The translations under genes and the position numbers were made by a program. The notes under the pieces are model-generated. The model had not been told where the DNA came from and searched no databases. It was given only the letters and a program-made list of their open reading frames with translations. From contig DEKW01000013.1 of NCBI GenBank assembly GCA_002354055.1, positions 124,001 through 188,000 on the forward strand: DNA of 64,000 nucleotides, read 5' to 3'. This DNA comes from Bacteroidales bacterium UBA2712. Lineage in GTDB: Bacteria; Bacteroidota; Bacteroidia; Bacteroidales; Paludibacteraceae. Shown in pieces: positions 22,893 through 31,097 of this stretch (the stretch's first letter is position 1; every line of letters starts with the position of its first letter).

Positions 22893-25800
22893 ATGAACGA
22901 ATTTATCTCCACGTATATCAAGGAGATCAATCAACTGTATCAAACGGGTCTGACGACCGAACATTCTTTTCGTCCTGCGCTCCAGCGTCTTTTGCACGAT
23001 TGCACGGGCTGTACTGTAATCAATGAGCAAAGTCATATTGATTGTGGTGCGCCGGATTTAACCCTGCTTAGTAAACAACTGCCGATAGCCTATATTGAGG
23101 CCAAAGACCTTGAGGACGGCGATTTGGACGGACGTAAGAAGAACAAAGAGCAATTCGACCGCTACAAGGCGTCGTTGGATGCAATCATCTTCACCGATTA
23201 TCTGGATTTTCATTTATACGAACACGGCGAATGGCAACAATCCGTTCGTTTGGCAGAGATACAAGGCAATAAGATTCGTCTGTCGGACGCAGACCGTTTT
23301 GTCTCGCTCATGGAGCATATCAAAAACGCCCGTCCTCAACGTATCACTTCTGCGTCCAAATTGGCGCAACTAATGGCAGGTAAGGCGCGTTTATTGCGTG
23401 ACATCATCGAGCAGGCACTTATTCAAGACGGAGATAATCCTACGGAACTCCGTTGCTACATGGAGGATTTCCGTAAAACGCTTTTGCATGATATTACTCC
23501 CCAAAAATTTGCGGACATTTATGCTCAGACTATCGCTTATGGTATGTTTGCCGCACGTCTGCATGACGAAAGTCCGGATGATTTCTCACGCTCCGAGGCT
23601 GCGAATCTCATCCCGAAAACCAATCCCTTCTTGCGCAAGATCTTCCAACAGATAGCCGGCTATGACTTGGACGAACGTATCGCGTGGATTGTGGATGACC
23701 TCGTTTCCGCGTTTGCGGCTACCGACATGGAGAAAATCATGCATGGATTTGGAAAAGACACCCAACAGACTGATCCTATTCTCCATTTCTACGAAGATTT
23801 CTTGTTCCAATATGACCCTGCCGCCAAGAAACAATGCGGTGTCTATTACACGCCCCAACCGGTAGTGGAGTTTATTGTGCGGGCTGTGGATGATATCCTC
23901 CGTACGGAGTTCAATCTGCCTATGGGTTTGGCAGACACCTCAAAAACGGAGGTAGAACAAGAAATACCGCAAGACCCCAAACATCGTAAAGAGAAAAAAC
24001 TTGTTCATCGTGTGCAAGTCCTTGACCCGGCTACCGGAACAGGTACATTCCTTGCCGAGACCGTACGACAAATCAAACGCGACCTCGGCGGACAAATGGG
24101 CGCTTGGCCAAGTTATGTTCCGGAACATCTGCGTCCTCGGTTGTTTGGATTCGAACTGATGATGGCACCCTATACCATCGCACATATCAAACTAGATATG
24201 GAGATAGGCGTCAAGATGGATAACCGTCTTAATGTATATCTTACCAATTCGCTGGAAGAAGCCAATATGGATTCAGGTACACTCTTTGGAGATTATCTGG
24301 CACAAGAAGCCAATGCCGCTTCCTGTATCAAGAAAGAGAGCCCTGTGATGATTGTTATGGGCAATCCGCCGTATTCGGTTAGTAGCAACAACAAAGGCGG
24401 ATGGATCAACCACCTGCTTGACGACTACAAAAAGAACCTTAACGAGCGCAATATACAACCCCTTTCAGATGATTATATCAAGTTCATTCGCTTGGCGCAA
24501 TACTACGTGGAGCGCAACGGCGAGGGCGTGTTGGCATATATCTGCAATAACTCCTTTATAGATGGACTTATCCACCGCCAGATGCGAAGCGAATTGATGC
24601 GTGTCTTTGATAAAATCTACATCCTCGACCTGCATGGAAACACGCGCAAGAAAGAAACCGCTCCTGATGGTAGCAAGGATGAGAATGTCTTTGATATCAT
24701 GCAGGGCGTAAGTATCAATATCTTCATTAAGAAATCCGGTAAGAGCAAAGCGCCTGCTGAGGTTCGACACTTCGATTTATACGGCTTGCGAGAGTATAAG
24801 TATGATTATTTGCGTACGCATAATTTGCAATCTGTCAATTGGCAAATCTTAAATCCTAAAGAACCGCAATTATTCTTTGTGCCAAAAGATTTTGGAGTAC
24901 AGAAAGAATATGAAAAAGGATTTAAGGTCGATGAATTAATGTTAAACGGAAGTACAGGGATAGAGACACGTAGAGATGCTATTACAGTACAATTATCCGA
25001 GGAAGAAATGCTATCTGTTGCAGAAGATTTTAAATCTTTGAGCGAAGATGGTATTAAACAACAATATAAGGGGGCAAAAGATAGTAGAGATTGGAAAATT
25101 GCATTAGCGAAAGAAGACCTAATTAAAAATGCGCCTATACTAGCAAAAATCTCTTACCGTCCGTTCGATAATAGATATACTTTATATACCGGTAAAACAA
25201 GAGGATTCATGGGGTATCCTTTTGATAAAGTAATGAGGCATCTTATTGGCAACAAGAATAACCTGGCTTTATGTACTTGCAGACAGCAAACCTCTTTTGA
25301 TTTTCAACATGCAATAGTTTCTGATTCTATTACAGAAAGGTGTTTTGTTTCTTTGCAGACTGGCGAGGTAACTTCTGTTTTCCCCCTCTATCTATATCCG
25401 GAAGAAGGTTCTATAGAAACCTCTCGCAGACCGAATTTGGATGAGAAGATCTGGGCGCAAATCAATACTTTCATCGGCAAAGAAGCTTCTCCAGAAGACA
25501 TCTTCGATTATATCTATGGTGTTTTGCATTCGCCTGCGTATCGCGCGAAATATAAGGAGTTCCTCAAAGTGGACTTCCCGCGTATTCCTTACCCGAAAAA
25601 TGCCGATGAATTCGAGCATTTCCGCTCTTTCGGCAACCAACTCCGCGAGCTTCATTTGATGCACAATGTGCTGGATTCGCCTGTTTCTTTCCCCAATGCC
25701 GGATCTATGCAAGTGGATTATCTGCGTTGGGAGTGGAATAAAGATGACGGCTATTCGGGCAATATATGGATCAACGAAACTCAATGTTTTGTGGGTGTTC

Positions 25801-25961
25801 CGACCGAGGCGTGGGAGTTCTATATCGGCGGTTACCAGCCCGCGCAGAAATGGCTCAAAGACCGCAAAGGACGCACGCTTTCCTTTGACGACATAGAGCA
25901 CTACCGCAAAATTATCTCTGTTCTCATTGAAACGAAAGTTATCATGGATAAAATCGGCTAA
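22893..25961 (+). CDS. Single-chain restriction-modification enzyme (type IIG-like)
   Basis: 1022 aa from ATG 22893; in-frame ATGs at 22797, 22815, 22830 and 22881 are alternatives. The N-terminal nuclease domain has GAPDLTLL and IAYIEAKDL (PD-ExK pattern). The adenine methyltransferase core has VLDPATGTGTFLAETV (motif I) and IVMGNPPYS (motif IV). The C-terminal third is a target recognition region. No helicase domain is present, unlike type I or ISP enzymes. It would methylate and cut foreign DNA without partner genes. The stretch about 24790-25390 is AT-richer than its flanks, which suggests exchange of the recognition domain. Confidence 0.85.
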   Translation: MNEFISTYIKEINQLYQTGLTTEHSFRPALQRLLHDCTGCTVINEQSHIDCGAPDLTLLSKQLPIAYIEAKDLEDGDLDGRKKNKEQFDRYKASLDAIIFTDYLDFHLYEHGEWQQSVRLAEIQGNKIRLSDADRFVSLMEHIKNARPQRITSASKLAQLMAGKARLLRDIIEQALIQDGDNPTELRCYMEDFRKTLLHDITPQKFADIYAQTIAYGMFAARLHDESPDDFSRSEAANLIPKTNPFLRKIFQQIAGYDLDERIAWIVDDLVSAFAATDMEKIMHGFGKDTQQTDPILHFYEDFLFQYDPAAKKQCGVYYTPQPVVEFIVRAVDDILRTEFNLPMGLADTSKTEVEQEIPQDPKHRKEKKLVHRVQVLDPATGTGTFLAETVRQIKRDLGGQMGAWPSYVPEHLRPRLFGFELMMAPYTIAHIKLDMEIGVKMDNRLNVYLTNSLEEANMDSGTLFGDYLAQEANAASCIKKESPVMIVMGNPPYSVSSNNKGGWINHLLDDYKKNLNERNIQPLSDDYIKFIRLAQYYVERNGEGVLAYICNNSFIDGLIHRQMRSELMRVFDKIYILDLHGNTRKKETAPDGSKDENVFDIMQGVSINIFIKKSGKSKAPAEVRHFDLYGLREYKYDYLRTHNLQSVNWQILNPKEPQLFFVPKDFGVQKEYEKGFKVDELMLNGSTGIETRRDAITVQLSEEEMLSVAEDFKSLSEDGIKQQYKGAKDSRDWKIALAKEDLIKNAPILAKISYRPFDNRYTLYTGKTRGFMGYPFDKVMRHLIGNKNNLALCTCRQQTSFDFQHAIVSDSITERCFVSLQTGEVTSVFPLYLYPEEGSIETSRRPNLDEKIWAQINTFIGKEASPEDIFDYIYGVLHSPAYRAKYKEFLKVDFPRIPYPKNADEFEHFRSFGNQLRELHLMHNVLDSPVSFPNAGSMQVDYLRWEWNKDDGYSGNIWINETQCFVGVPTEAWEFYIGGYQPAQKWLKDRKGRTLSFDDIEHYRKIISVLIETKVIMDKIG

Positions 25962-26001
25962 TAAAATTTGGTAGAAGTCGAGATATGGTAACGACATTTA
26001 G

Positions 26002-26028
26002 GGTGGGGCAGTGCCTCACCTTTTTTTT
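26002..26028 (+). terminator. Intrinsic terminator after the restriction-modification gene
   Basis: GGTGGGGC, loop AGT, GCCTCACC, then eight T. Confidence 0.9.
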
Positions 26029-26047
26029 ATGTTTTTCCCCTCCAAAA

Positions 26048-26079
26048 TTTGCATATATCAGATTTTTTTTGTACCTTTG
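26048..26079 (+). promoter_or_regulatory. Promoter of the 138-aa protein gene
   Basis: TTTG at 26048-26051 and TACCTTTG at 26072-26079, spaced by 20 bp. The -7 box overlaps CCTTTGC ACTC GCAAAGG (26074-26091). Confidence 0.8.
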
Positions 26080-26113
26080 CACTCGCAAAGGTTTTGATAC
26101 AAAAATATGAAAC

Positions 26114-26130
26114 GGTGACAAATTGTCACC
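26114..26130. promoter_or_regulatory. Perfect palindrome in the leader
   Basis: GGTGACAA A TTGTCACC: two perfect 8-bp arms around one base, about 30 bp after the predicted transcription start. Candidate operator or leader hairpin. Confidence 0.5.
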
Positions 26131-26221
26131 AGTTGAAATTAACCGCTGCAGACGCAAAGAGTGGGGGTTTAACGGGGGAAGAACAGTACTAAAACGTATC
26201 GTAATTGTATGGTGAAGAACC

Positions 26222-26254
26222 AAATATGAACTAAATAAGAACTAAATATGAACT
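26222..26254 (+). repeat. Three 11-bp tandem repeats, AAATATGAACT
   Basis: Units AAATATGAACT, AAATAAGAACT and AAATATGAACT are contiguous, one helical turn apart. Two of them contain ATGAACTAA, a two-codon start-stop ORF. Confidence 0.6.
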
Positions 26255-26272
26255 AAAGAATTATGTAAAATA

Positions 26273-26282
26273 AGGAGGTAAT
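26273..26282 (+). promoter_or_regulatory. Strong Shine-Dalgarno site
   Basis: AGGAGG at 26273-26278 lies 4 nt before ATG 26283. Such strong sites are rare in this window, which otherwise lacks them. Confidence 0.65.
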
Positions 26283-26699
26283 ATGGCAAGAGCAGAATTG
26301 AGTCCGGGCATAGAGAGTTTGCGCGGAAAACTGGCCGGCTGGTCCGGTATGCAAGCACGATTTAAGAAATGGAAGGATGATTCGGGGCATGTGATCAAAG
26401 TAGGGCCTCAAGAGCTTTTTAAGCGTCGTAGCCGGGATTATAAACATAGCCCAAGAACTGCGGCGGAGGCCGCTCAGGCAGCGGTTTGGCGGGATGCCTG
26501 CCGTGAGGCAAGCGCAATCATTAAAGACAAGAATCATCCGAGATATGCGGAACTGCGGGAGCGATGGAACGCGCAGTTTAATGGAGGCGGCGACGCTTTC
26601 TTAAATGAAGGGCGCGAGGAGAAGGTCGTCTATGGGATGTTCCCGGTTTTTGTACGGATGGTGATATTAAAAGAAAAAAAGGAACAGGCAGGAGAATAA
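26283..26699 (+). CDS. Basic soluble protein of unknown function
   Basis: 138 aa, rich in Lys and Arg (LRGKLAGWSGMQARFKKWKD; GPQELFKRRSRDYKHSPRT). Central helices carry AAVWRDACREASAIIKDKNHPRYAELRERW. The C-terminus is VYGMFPVFVRMVILKEKKEQ. No signal peptide. The elaborate leader (palindrome, 11-bp repeats, strong Shine-Dalgarno) suggests specific control. It could bind nucleic acid, but no named domain is recognised. Confidence 0.75.
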   Translation: MARAELSPGIESLRGKLAGWSGMQARFKKWKDDSGHVIKVGPQELFKRRSRDYKHSPRTAAEAAQAAVWRDACREASAIIKDKNHPRYAELRERWNAQFNGGGDAFLNEGREEKVVYGMFPVFVRMVILKEKKEQAGE

Positions 26700-27030
26700 G
26701 TGGCGAGGTTCGCGCAAAGATGTGCGAAAAATGCACAGAGAAAATAAAACCGGCATACAATGCCGGGGAATGAACATACGACAGAAAAAACATAACAAAT
26801 AAACAAACCGTAGTAGAATGCCAAGGCTAAGACACGTAACCGGTATAAAATACCGGGACAATTTAACAAAGTCAAAATCTGCCAAAATGTCATACTGAGA
26901 TATTTGGTATAATTATTGTATATACTATATAGAATCCGAATATGGTATTTGCAAACCTAATCACGATTATGTAAAATAGCATATTTGGAAGAAGTCCCTA
27001 CTATATAATAGAAAGAAGAAATAAAACAAT

Positions 27031-27257
27031 TAATAGAAACAGTAAAAACAATAAAATAGCCGCACATAGATGAGCGGCGCATAAACGCTACAGACAAACC
27101 GACAGAAACCGGCATACCATGCCTGGAATACAACAAATAAGCAATAATAGAAACCGTAAAAACAAAAAAATAGCCGCACATAGATGAGCGCGGCGCATAA
27201 ACGCTATAGACAAACCGACAGAAACCGGCATACCATGCCGGGCAATAAACAAAATAG
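27031..27257. repeat. Two 114-bp tandem units with GCCGC/GCGGC hairpins
   Basis: Units start with TAATAGAAAC at 27031 and 27145. Each carries AGCCGCACATAGATGAGCG, then GCATAAACGCTA, ACAAACCGACAGAAA and the CCGGCAT palindrome. They differ at scattered bases and small indels. Confidence 0.75.
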
Positions 27258-27389
27258 AAGCCCGCGGAATACCGCGGGAACAGGACAAAGGAACATGGCC
27301 GGCATACCATGCCGGGCAATAAACAATATAGAAGCCCGCGGAATACCGCTGGAACAGGACAAAGGAACATGGCCGGCATACCATGTCGG
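27225..27389. repeat. 74-bp tandem units with CCGGCAT and CCCGCGG palindromes
   Basis: CCGGCATACCATGCCGG recurs at 27225, 27299 and (with one change) 27373. Between copies lie CCCGCGGAATACCGCGGG, a second 7-bp palindrome, and AACAGGACAAAGGAACATGG. The last copy ends about 20 nt before the lon ATG. Confidence 0.78.
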
Positions 27390-27408
27390 GAAATGGACAT
27401 ACAAGAAA

Positions 27409-29787
27409 ATGGCAAAGGAAATCGAAGATATTAAAGAGAATCGGCAGCTGGAAGTGTTGCCGATTCGGAACATGGTGTTTTTTCCGGGAGTGTTGATGCC
27501 CGTTGCGGTGTCACGGAAAACGAGTTTGAAACTGATCAAGTCTGCCAACAAGGACGGACGGGAAATCATGATTCTGACACAGAAAGACAATGCTGTGGCA
27601 GAACCGACCGGTCGTGACCTGTATGCCTTAGGAACTATCGCCCGGGTAAGGCAGATCGTGCCGGTTCCTGAGATGGGCGAAGGCGAACATGTGATGGCTA
27701 TTTTAGAGGGCCTGAGTCGTGCGCAAGCCATTGATTTTCAGGAAGATGGCAAAGGTCAGTTGACCGCTGAAGTGCAGGAATTAGAGGAAGCTATGCCGCT
27801 GAAACGGGACAAGCAGTTTGCGGCTGTTCATGCGTCGATCCGTGATCTCGTTTTACGGATTCTGAACGAGAAAGAGAACCCGCCGGTAGAGCTGCTGATG
27901 ACCCTGAAAACCATCACGAACGGCCCTACCCTCATCAATTATGTCTGCGCGACATACGACCTGAGCGTCGAGAAAAAGCAGGAGCTGCTGGCCATCGACG
28001 TGTTCATGGACCGTGCGACGGCGTTGCTGACGATCCTGGAGAAGGACAACGAGATGCTTTCCATCAAAGCGGACATCCGCAAGCGAACGCACGAGGCGAT
28101 GGATAAGCAGCAACGCGAGTATTTCCTGCAACAGGAGATAGAGACGATCAAACAGGACCTGGGTGACACGGGCGCTGAGACGATTCGTGAGTTGCGTGAG
28201 CGCGCCAAGAAAAAAGTGTGGCCGGAAGCCGTTGAGAAGACCTTTGAGAAGGAGCTTCAGCGGTTGGAGCGGATGACGACGCACGCGCCGGACTACCCTG
28301 TTCAGCTCAATTATCTGGAGAACCTGTTAGAGCTGCCGTGGAGCGTCTATAGCGAGGATAATTTCGATCTGAAGCACGCGCAGGAAATCCTGAACCGCGA
28401 TCACTATGGTTTGGATAAAGTGAAGGAAAGAATTGTCGAATACCTTGCGGTACAACGCCAATTGAGTCTTCGAAGCGAAAAAGAGAAAGAAAAACACCCG
28501 GTGAAATCGCCGATTTTGTGTCTTTTCGGCCCTCCGGGAGTCGGTAAGACGAGTCTCGGAAAGAGCATTGCGGAGGCGCTCGGAAGGAAGTACGCGCGGG
28601 TGTCATTGGGCGGTCTGCACGACGAGGCGGAGATCCGCGGTCACCGGCGGACGTATATAGGTGCCCTGCCCGGCCGAATCATCGATGGAATCAAGAAATG
28701 CGGGACGTCGAATCCTGTGTTTGTGCTCGATGAAATCGACAAGATCGGCGCAGATTACAAGGGTGACCCCACTTCGGCGTTGTTAGAAGTGCTGGATCCG
28801 GAGCAGAACAGCGCGTTCCATGACAACTTCCTGGATGTCGATTATGACCTGAGCCGCGTGCTGTTCATCGCAACGGCGAACACCTTGGATTCGATACCTC
28901 GGCCGCTACTCGACCGAATGGAGCTGATCGAGATGACCGGTTATCTGCAGGAAGAGAAAGAAGAGATCGCGAAAAGACACCTCATCCCCAAAGAGCTGGC
29001 GAACCATGGTCTGAAGGCATCGCAGTTGAAGTTGAAAAAGGAGATTTTAGCCCATATCATTGATGATTACACGCGTGAATCGGGTGTCCGGAGTCTGGAG
29101 AGACAGATTGCCACCATCTGCCGGAAGGTAGATACGAAGATTGCGTTAGGCGAGGAATATAACCCCACCGTGACGCTTGAGGATCTGCGGAACTACTTAG
29201 GACAGGCACGTTTCAGCCGCGACAGTTGGGAGACCAACAAATATGTGGGCGTCGTGACCGGTCTGGCGTGGACGCAAGTGGGCGGTGAGATCCTGTTTAT
29301 CGAGACGAGCCTCTCTGCGGCGAAAGCACCGAGTCTGACGCTGACGGGCAACCTCGGCGACGTGATGAAAGAGAGCGCGACCTTGGCACTCGGCTATGTG
29401 AAGGCGCACGCCAAGGAACTGGGCATCAAGCCCGATGTATTCGAGAAAACGGCGGTACATATCCATGTGCCGGAAGGAGCTATTCCAAAGGATGGCCCGA
29501 GCGCGGGAATCACGATGACTACGGCACTTGTGAGCGCTTTTACGAAGCGATTAGTGAAACCAAGAATCGCGATGACCGGCGAGATGACGCTGCGCGGAAA
29601 GGTGCTTCCTATCGGCGGCGTGAAAGAAAAACTGCTCGCGGCGAAACGAGCAGGTATCACGGATATCATCCTTTGCGAGGACAACCGGAAAGATGTTGCG
29701 GAGATCAACGAGATCTACCTCAAGGGGCTGAAGCTGCATTTCGTGCACGATATCAGCGAGGTCATCGAACAAGCGCTTACAAAATAA
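27409..29787 (+). CDS. lon: ATP-dependent protease Lon
   Basis: 792 aa from ATG 27409. An open in-frame extension back to 27184 is only translated repeat sequence and is not counted. The substrate-binding N-domain (LEVLPIRNMVFFPGVLMPVA) is followed by the AAA+ module (Walker A GPPGVGKT; Walker B PVFVLDEIDKIG) and the serine protease domain with Ser698 in KDGPSAG and Lys739 in GGVKEKLLAAKRAG. Degrades misfolded and regulatory proteins in the cytoplasm. No heat-shock operator is evident; the hairpin array upstream may influence its expression. Confidence 0.96.
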   Translation: MAKEIEDIKENRQLEVLPIRNMVFFPGVLMPVAVSRKTSLKLIKSANKDGREIMILTQKDNAVAEPTGRDLYALGTIARVRQIVPVPEMGEGEHVMAILEGLSRAQAIDFQEDGKGQLTAEVQELEEAMPLKRDKQFAAVHASIRDLVLRILNEKENPPVELLMTLKTITNGPTLINYVCATYDLSVEKKQELLAIDVFMDRATALLTILEKDNEMLSIKADIRKRTHEAMDKQQREYFLQQEIETIKQDLGDTGAETIRELRERAKKKVWPEAVEKTFEKELQRLERMTTHAPDYPVQLNYLENLLELPWSVYSEDNFDLKHAQEILNRDHYGLDKVKERIVEYLAVQRQLSLRSEKEKEKHPVKSPILCLFGPPGVGKTSLGKSIAEALGRKYARVSLGGLHDEAEIRGHRRTYIGALPGRIIDGIKKCGTSNPVFVLDEIDKIGADYKGDPTSALLEVLDPEQNSAFHDNFLDVDYDLSRVLFIATANTLDSIPRPLLDRMELIEMTGYLQEEKEEIAKRHLIPKELANHGLKASQLKLKKEILAHIIDDYTRESGVRSLERQIATICRKVDTKIALGEEYNPTVTLEDLRNYLGQARFSRDSWETNKYVGVVTGLAWTQVGGEILFIETSLSAAKAPSLTLTGNLGDVMKESATLALGYVKAHAKELGIKPDVFEKTAVHIHVPEGAIPKDGPSAGITMTTALVSAFTKRLVKPRIAMTGEMTLRGKVLPIGGVKEKLLAAKRAGITDIILCEDNRKDVAEINEIYLKGLKLHFVHDISEVIEQALTK

Positions 29788-29797
29788 GCGCTTTTTT
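29771..29797. terminator. Terminator after lon, possibly bidirectional
   Basis: AAGCGCTT, loop ACAAAAT, AAGCGCTT, then a T run. It covers the lon stop codon and lies 3 bp from the end of the convergent regulator gene. Confidence 0.75.
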
Positions 29798-29799
29798 AT

Positions 29800-30195
29800 T
29801 TATGGTTTAGGATTTATAAAATCCTCGTACGTGCCATCTGTGTAGTAAACGACGATATTCTTGATCTGTTTAGGAGGAGCTGCAGGAGTCTGCGGCTCTT
29901 CTTTTTTGTCGGCAGGAAGCTTCTTTTTGACGCCCTCCGGCGGCAGTTGGTCGAATAATCCGGCTTCTTGACCGGGTTTGGTACGCCACATCTCTCCTAC
30001 GCCGAGAATCAGCCATTCGGGATTGAGCGTCGGATAGCGCTCCATAATACGTTTCATGACTTCCAGACTCGGATTATTGCGTCCAGCCATCATATTACTG
30101 ATCGTGCCGGGCTGCACGTGAATTTCTGCAGCAAACTGCCGAGCCGTAAGACCTAAAGTGTCTTTTACCTTTTCAATACGCTCTCTCTCATTCAT
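29800..30195 (-). CDS. XRE-family transcriptional regulator
   Basis: 131 aa from ATG 30195; upstream in-frame starts lie beyond its promoter. The N-terminal HTH domain is ERIEKVKDTLGLTARQFAAE followed by IHVQPGTISNMMAGRNNPSL. A linker (EMWRTKPGQEAGLFDQLPPE), a Lys/Pro/Ala-rich hinge and a C-terminal tail (NIVVYYTDGTYEDFINP) follow. Resembles repressors of the phage or stress type. TTTGTG half-sites overlap its own promoter, so it may regulate itself. Confidence 0.85.
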   Translation of the reverse strand: MNERERIEKVKDTLGLTARQFAAEIHVQPGTISNMMAGRNNPSLEVMKRIMERYPTLNPEWLILGVGEMWRTKPGQEAGLFDQLPPEGVKKKLPADKKEEPQTPAAPPKQIKNIVVYYTDGTYEDFINPKP

Positions 30196-30213
30196 AGTTT
30201 TTGAAATTTGGCA

Positions 30214-30245
30214 CAAAGGTACAAAAAAATATTGAAATACACAAA
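30214..30245 (-). promoter_or_regulatory. Promoter of the XRE regulator
   Basis: On the minus strand TTTG (30242-30245) and TACCTTTG (30214-30221) are 20 bp apart; the start codon is at 30195. Confidence 0.75.
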
Positions 30246-30288
30246 TATATGCACACATTTTTGTGAAAATAAATTTGTTATTTGTGAA
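30240..30288. promoter_or_regulatory. Candidate operator half-sites of the XRE regulator
   Basis: ACACAAAT (30240-30247, inverted), TTTGTGAA (30260-30267) and TTTGTGAA (30281-30288) are spaced about 20-21 bp, two helical turns. One overlaps the -33 element. The motif recurs at 30711-30718. Confidence 0.4.
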
Positions 30289-30787
30289 TATACATGATTT
30301 TTCATTCATGATCACAAGTCAATACACATGGAGCGTGGAACATTTTTGCAGCAAACACCCGCCCACCGGAAGGAATTAAGCATAAGTGCTTCTAATAGAA
30401 TAGTTGTAATACTTTTTGTAAACTATATAATATGCTTATTTTAAGCAATTTAGGAGATTTGCTATATATAAGAAATAGTGCATCTGCCATAAAACAGTCA
30501 GATATAGGAAAAGTGGATATATCTATATTTTAAGTAAAATTGATAAATGCTGATATATAACAAGTTACATACTTTAATCTTGCAGAATATCCGGTTTGTT
30601 TTCAGTGCTTCCTAAAGGGATAAATGGCTGTCTTCCGGTTTTTTGGATACTCTCCTACTCTATTTGCTTGATCATGAAGTTTGTTAACAAAATCAGGTAA
30701 GATTATTCAGTTTGTGAACAGCAGAATTGTGTGCAAAATTACGCAAAACAGTGTTCACCTTTATTGCTCGAAAATTTGCAGAAATTA
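30289..30787. other. AT-rich gene-free region
   Basis: About 500 bp with no convincing gene and no RNA motif that I can name. It has many A/T runs and a separated inverted pair GTGAACA / TGTTCAC near 30714-30757. AT content is clearly above that of the flanking genes. Confidence 0.5.
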
Positions 30788-30819
30788 TTTGGATAGTTCA
30801 CAAAAAAATACTACCTTTG
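30788..30819 (+). promoter_or_regulatory. Promoter before two tiny ORFs
   Basis: TTTG at 30788-30791 and TACCTTTG at 30812-30819, 20 bp apart. Confidence 0.75.
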
Positions 30820-30837
30820 CACTCGAATTGAAAACAA

Positions 30838-30864
30838 TGGCAACTATTACCATCAAACCCTAAC
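30838..30864 (+). CDS. Possible leader peptide MATITIKP
   Basis: Eight codons beginning 18 nt after the -7 box and ending in TAA. It could be a leader peptide or the trace of a truncated gene. The second tiny ORF begins 11 nt later. There is no evidence of translation beyond its position. Confidence 0.3.
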
Positions 30865-30875
30865 CTATTACAATT

Positions 30876-31019
30876 ATGAATACAAATTTATTCAACAATC
30901 TCAGACAAGCGCAGGATTTTATGCTGCGCTTGTTTATGGAACCTGGTTCATATTCTACGAGTTCTTCCGATTCGTACACTTGCTCCCATTGCGGTACATA
31001 CATGCGCAGGCACGCGTAA
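30876..31019 (+). CDS. Candidate 47-aa protein with CxxC motif
   Basis: ATG to TAA, 47 aa. The N-terminal part (NLFNNLRQAQDFMLRLFMEP) is helical and the C-terminal part (YTCSHCGTYMRRHA) has a zinc-knuckle-like CSHC plus a later His. An ACAAGCGCAG/CTGCGCTTGT hairpin (30905-30933) lies within it. It could be a real small protein, or a leader that controls ispE. Confidence 0.4.
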   Translation: MNTNLFNNLRQAQDFMLRLFMEPGSYSTSSSDSYTCSHCGTYMRRHA

Positions 31020-31042
31020 AATTATGGAAATACGCAAAAATA

Positions 31043-31074
31043 TTTGCGTATGTGGGAAAAAAGCAGTAATTTTG
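31043..31074 (+). promoter_or_regulatory. Promoter of ispE
   Basis: TTTG at 31043-31046 and TAATTTTG at 31067-31074, 20 bp apart. ATG at 31098. Confidence 0.78.
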
Positions 31075-31097
31075 CAGCCGAATAAATAGAAACGGTT

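Larger units (their letters stand above)
26750..27389. repeat. Array of six palindromic hairpins upstream of lon
   Basis: Copies of CCGGYAT-3 nt-ATRCCGG occur at 26750, 26840, 27109, 27225, 27299 and 27373. Most read CCGGCATACCATGCCGG; the one at 26840 reads CCGGTAT...ATACCGG, a compensatory pair change. The rest of this 700-bp gene-free stretch is A-rich and holds two larger tandem repeats, listed separately. Confidence 0.75.

Noticed and set aside
27031..27389. CRISPR array
   Set aside because: Repeats are contiguous tandem units of 114 and 74 bp with palindromes and no unique spacers; no cas genes are present.
27184..27408. N-terminal extension of Lon
   Set aside because: The extension is translated repeat sequence; the Lon family begins at MAKEIEDIKENRQLEV.
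26957..27415. Minus-strand frame with repeated CRPCSF/RYSAGF/CPAWYAG peptides
   Set aside because: It is the antisense reading of the palindromic hairpin array upstream of lon; the repeats come from DNA structure, not a protein.
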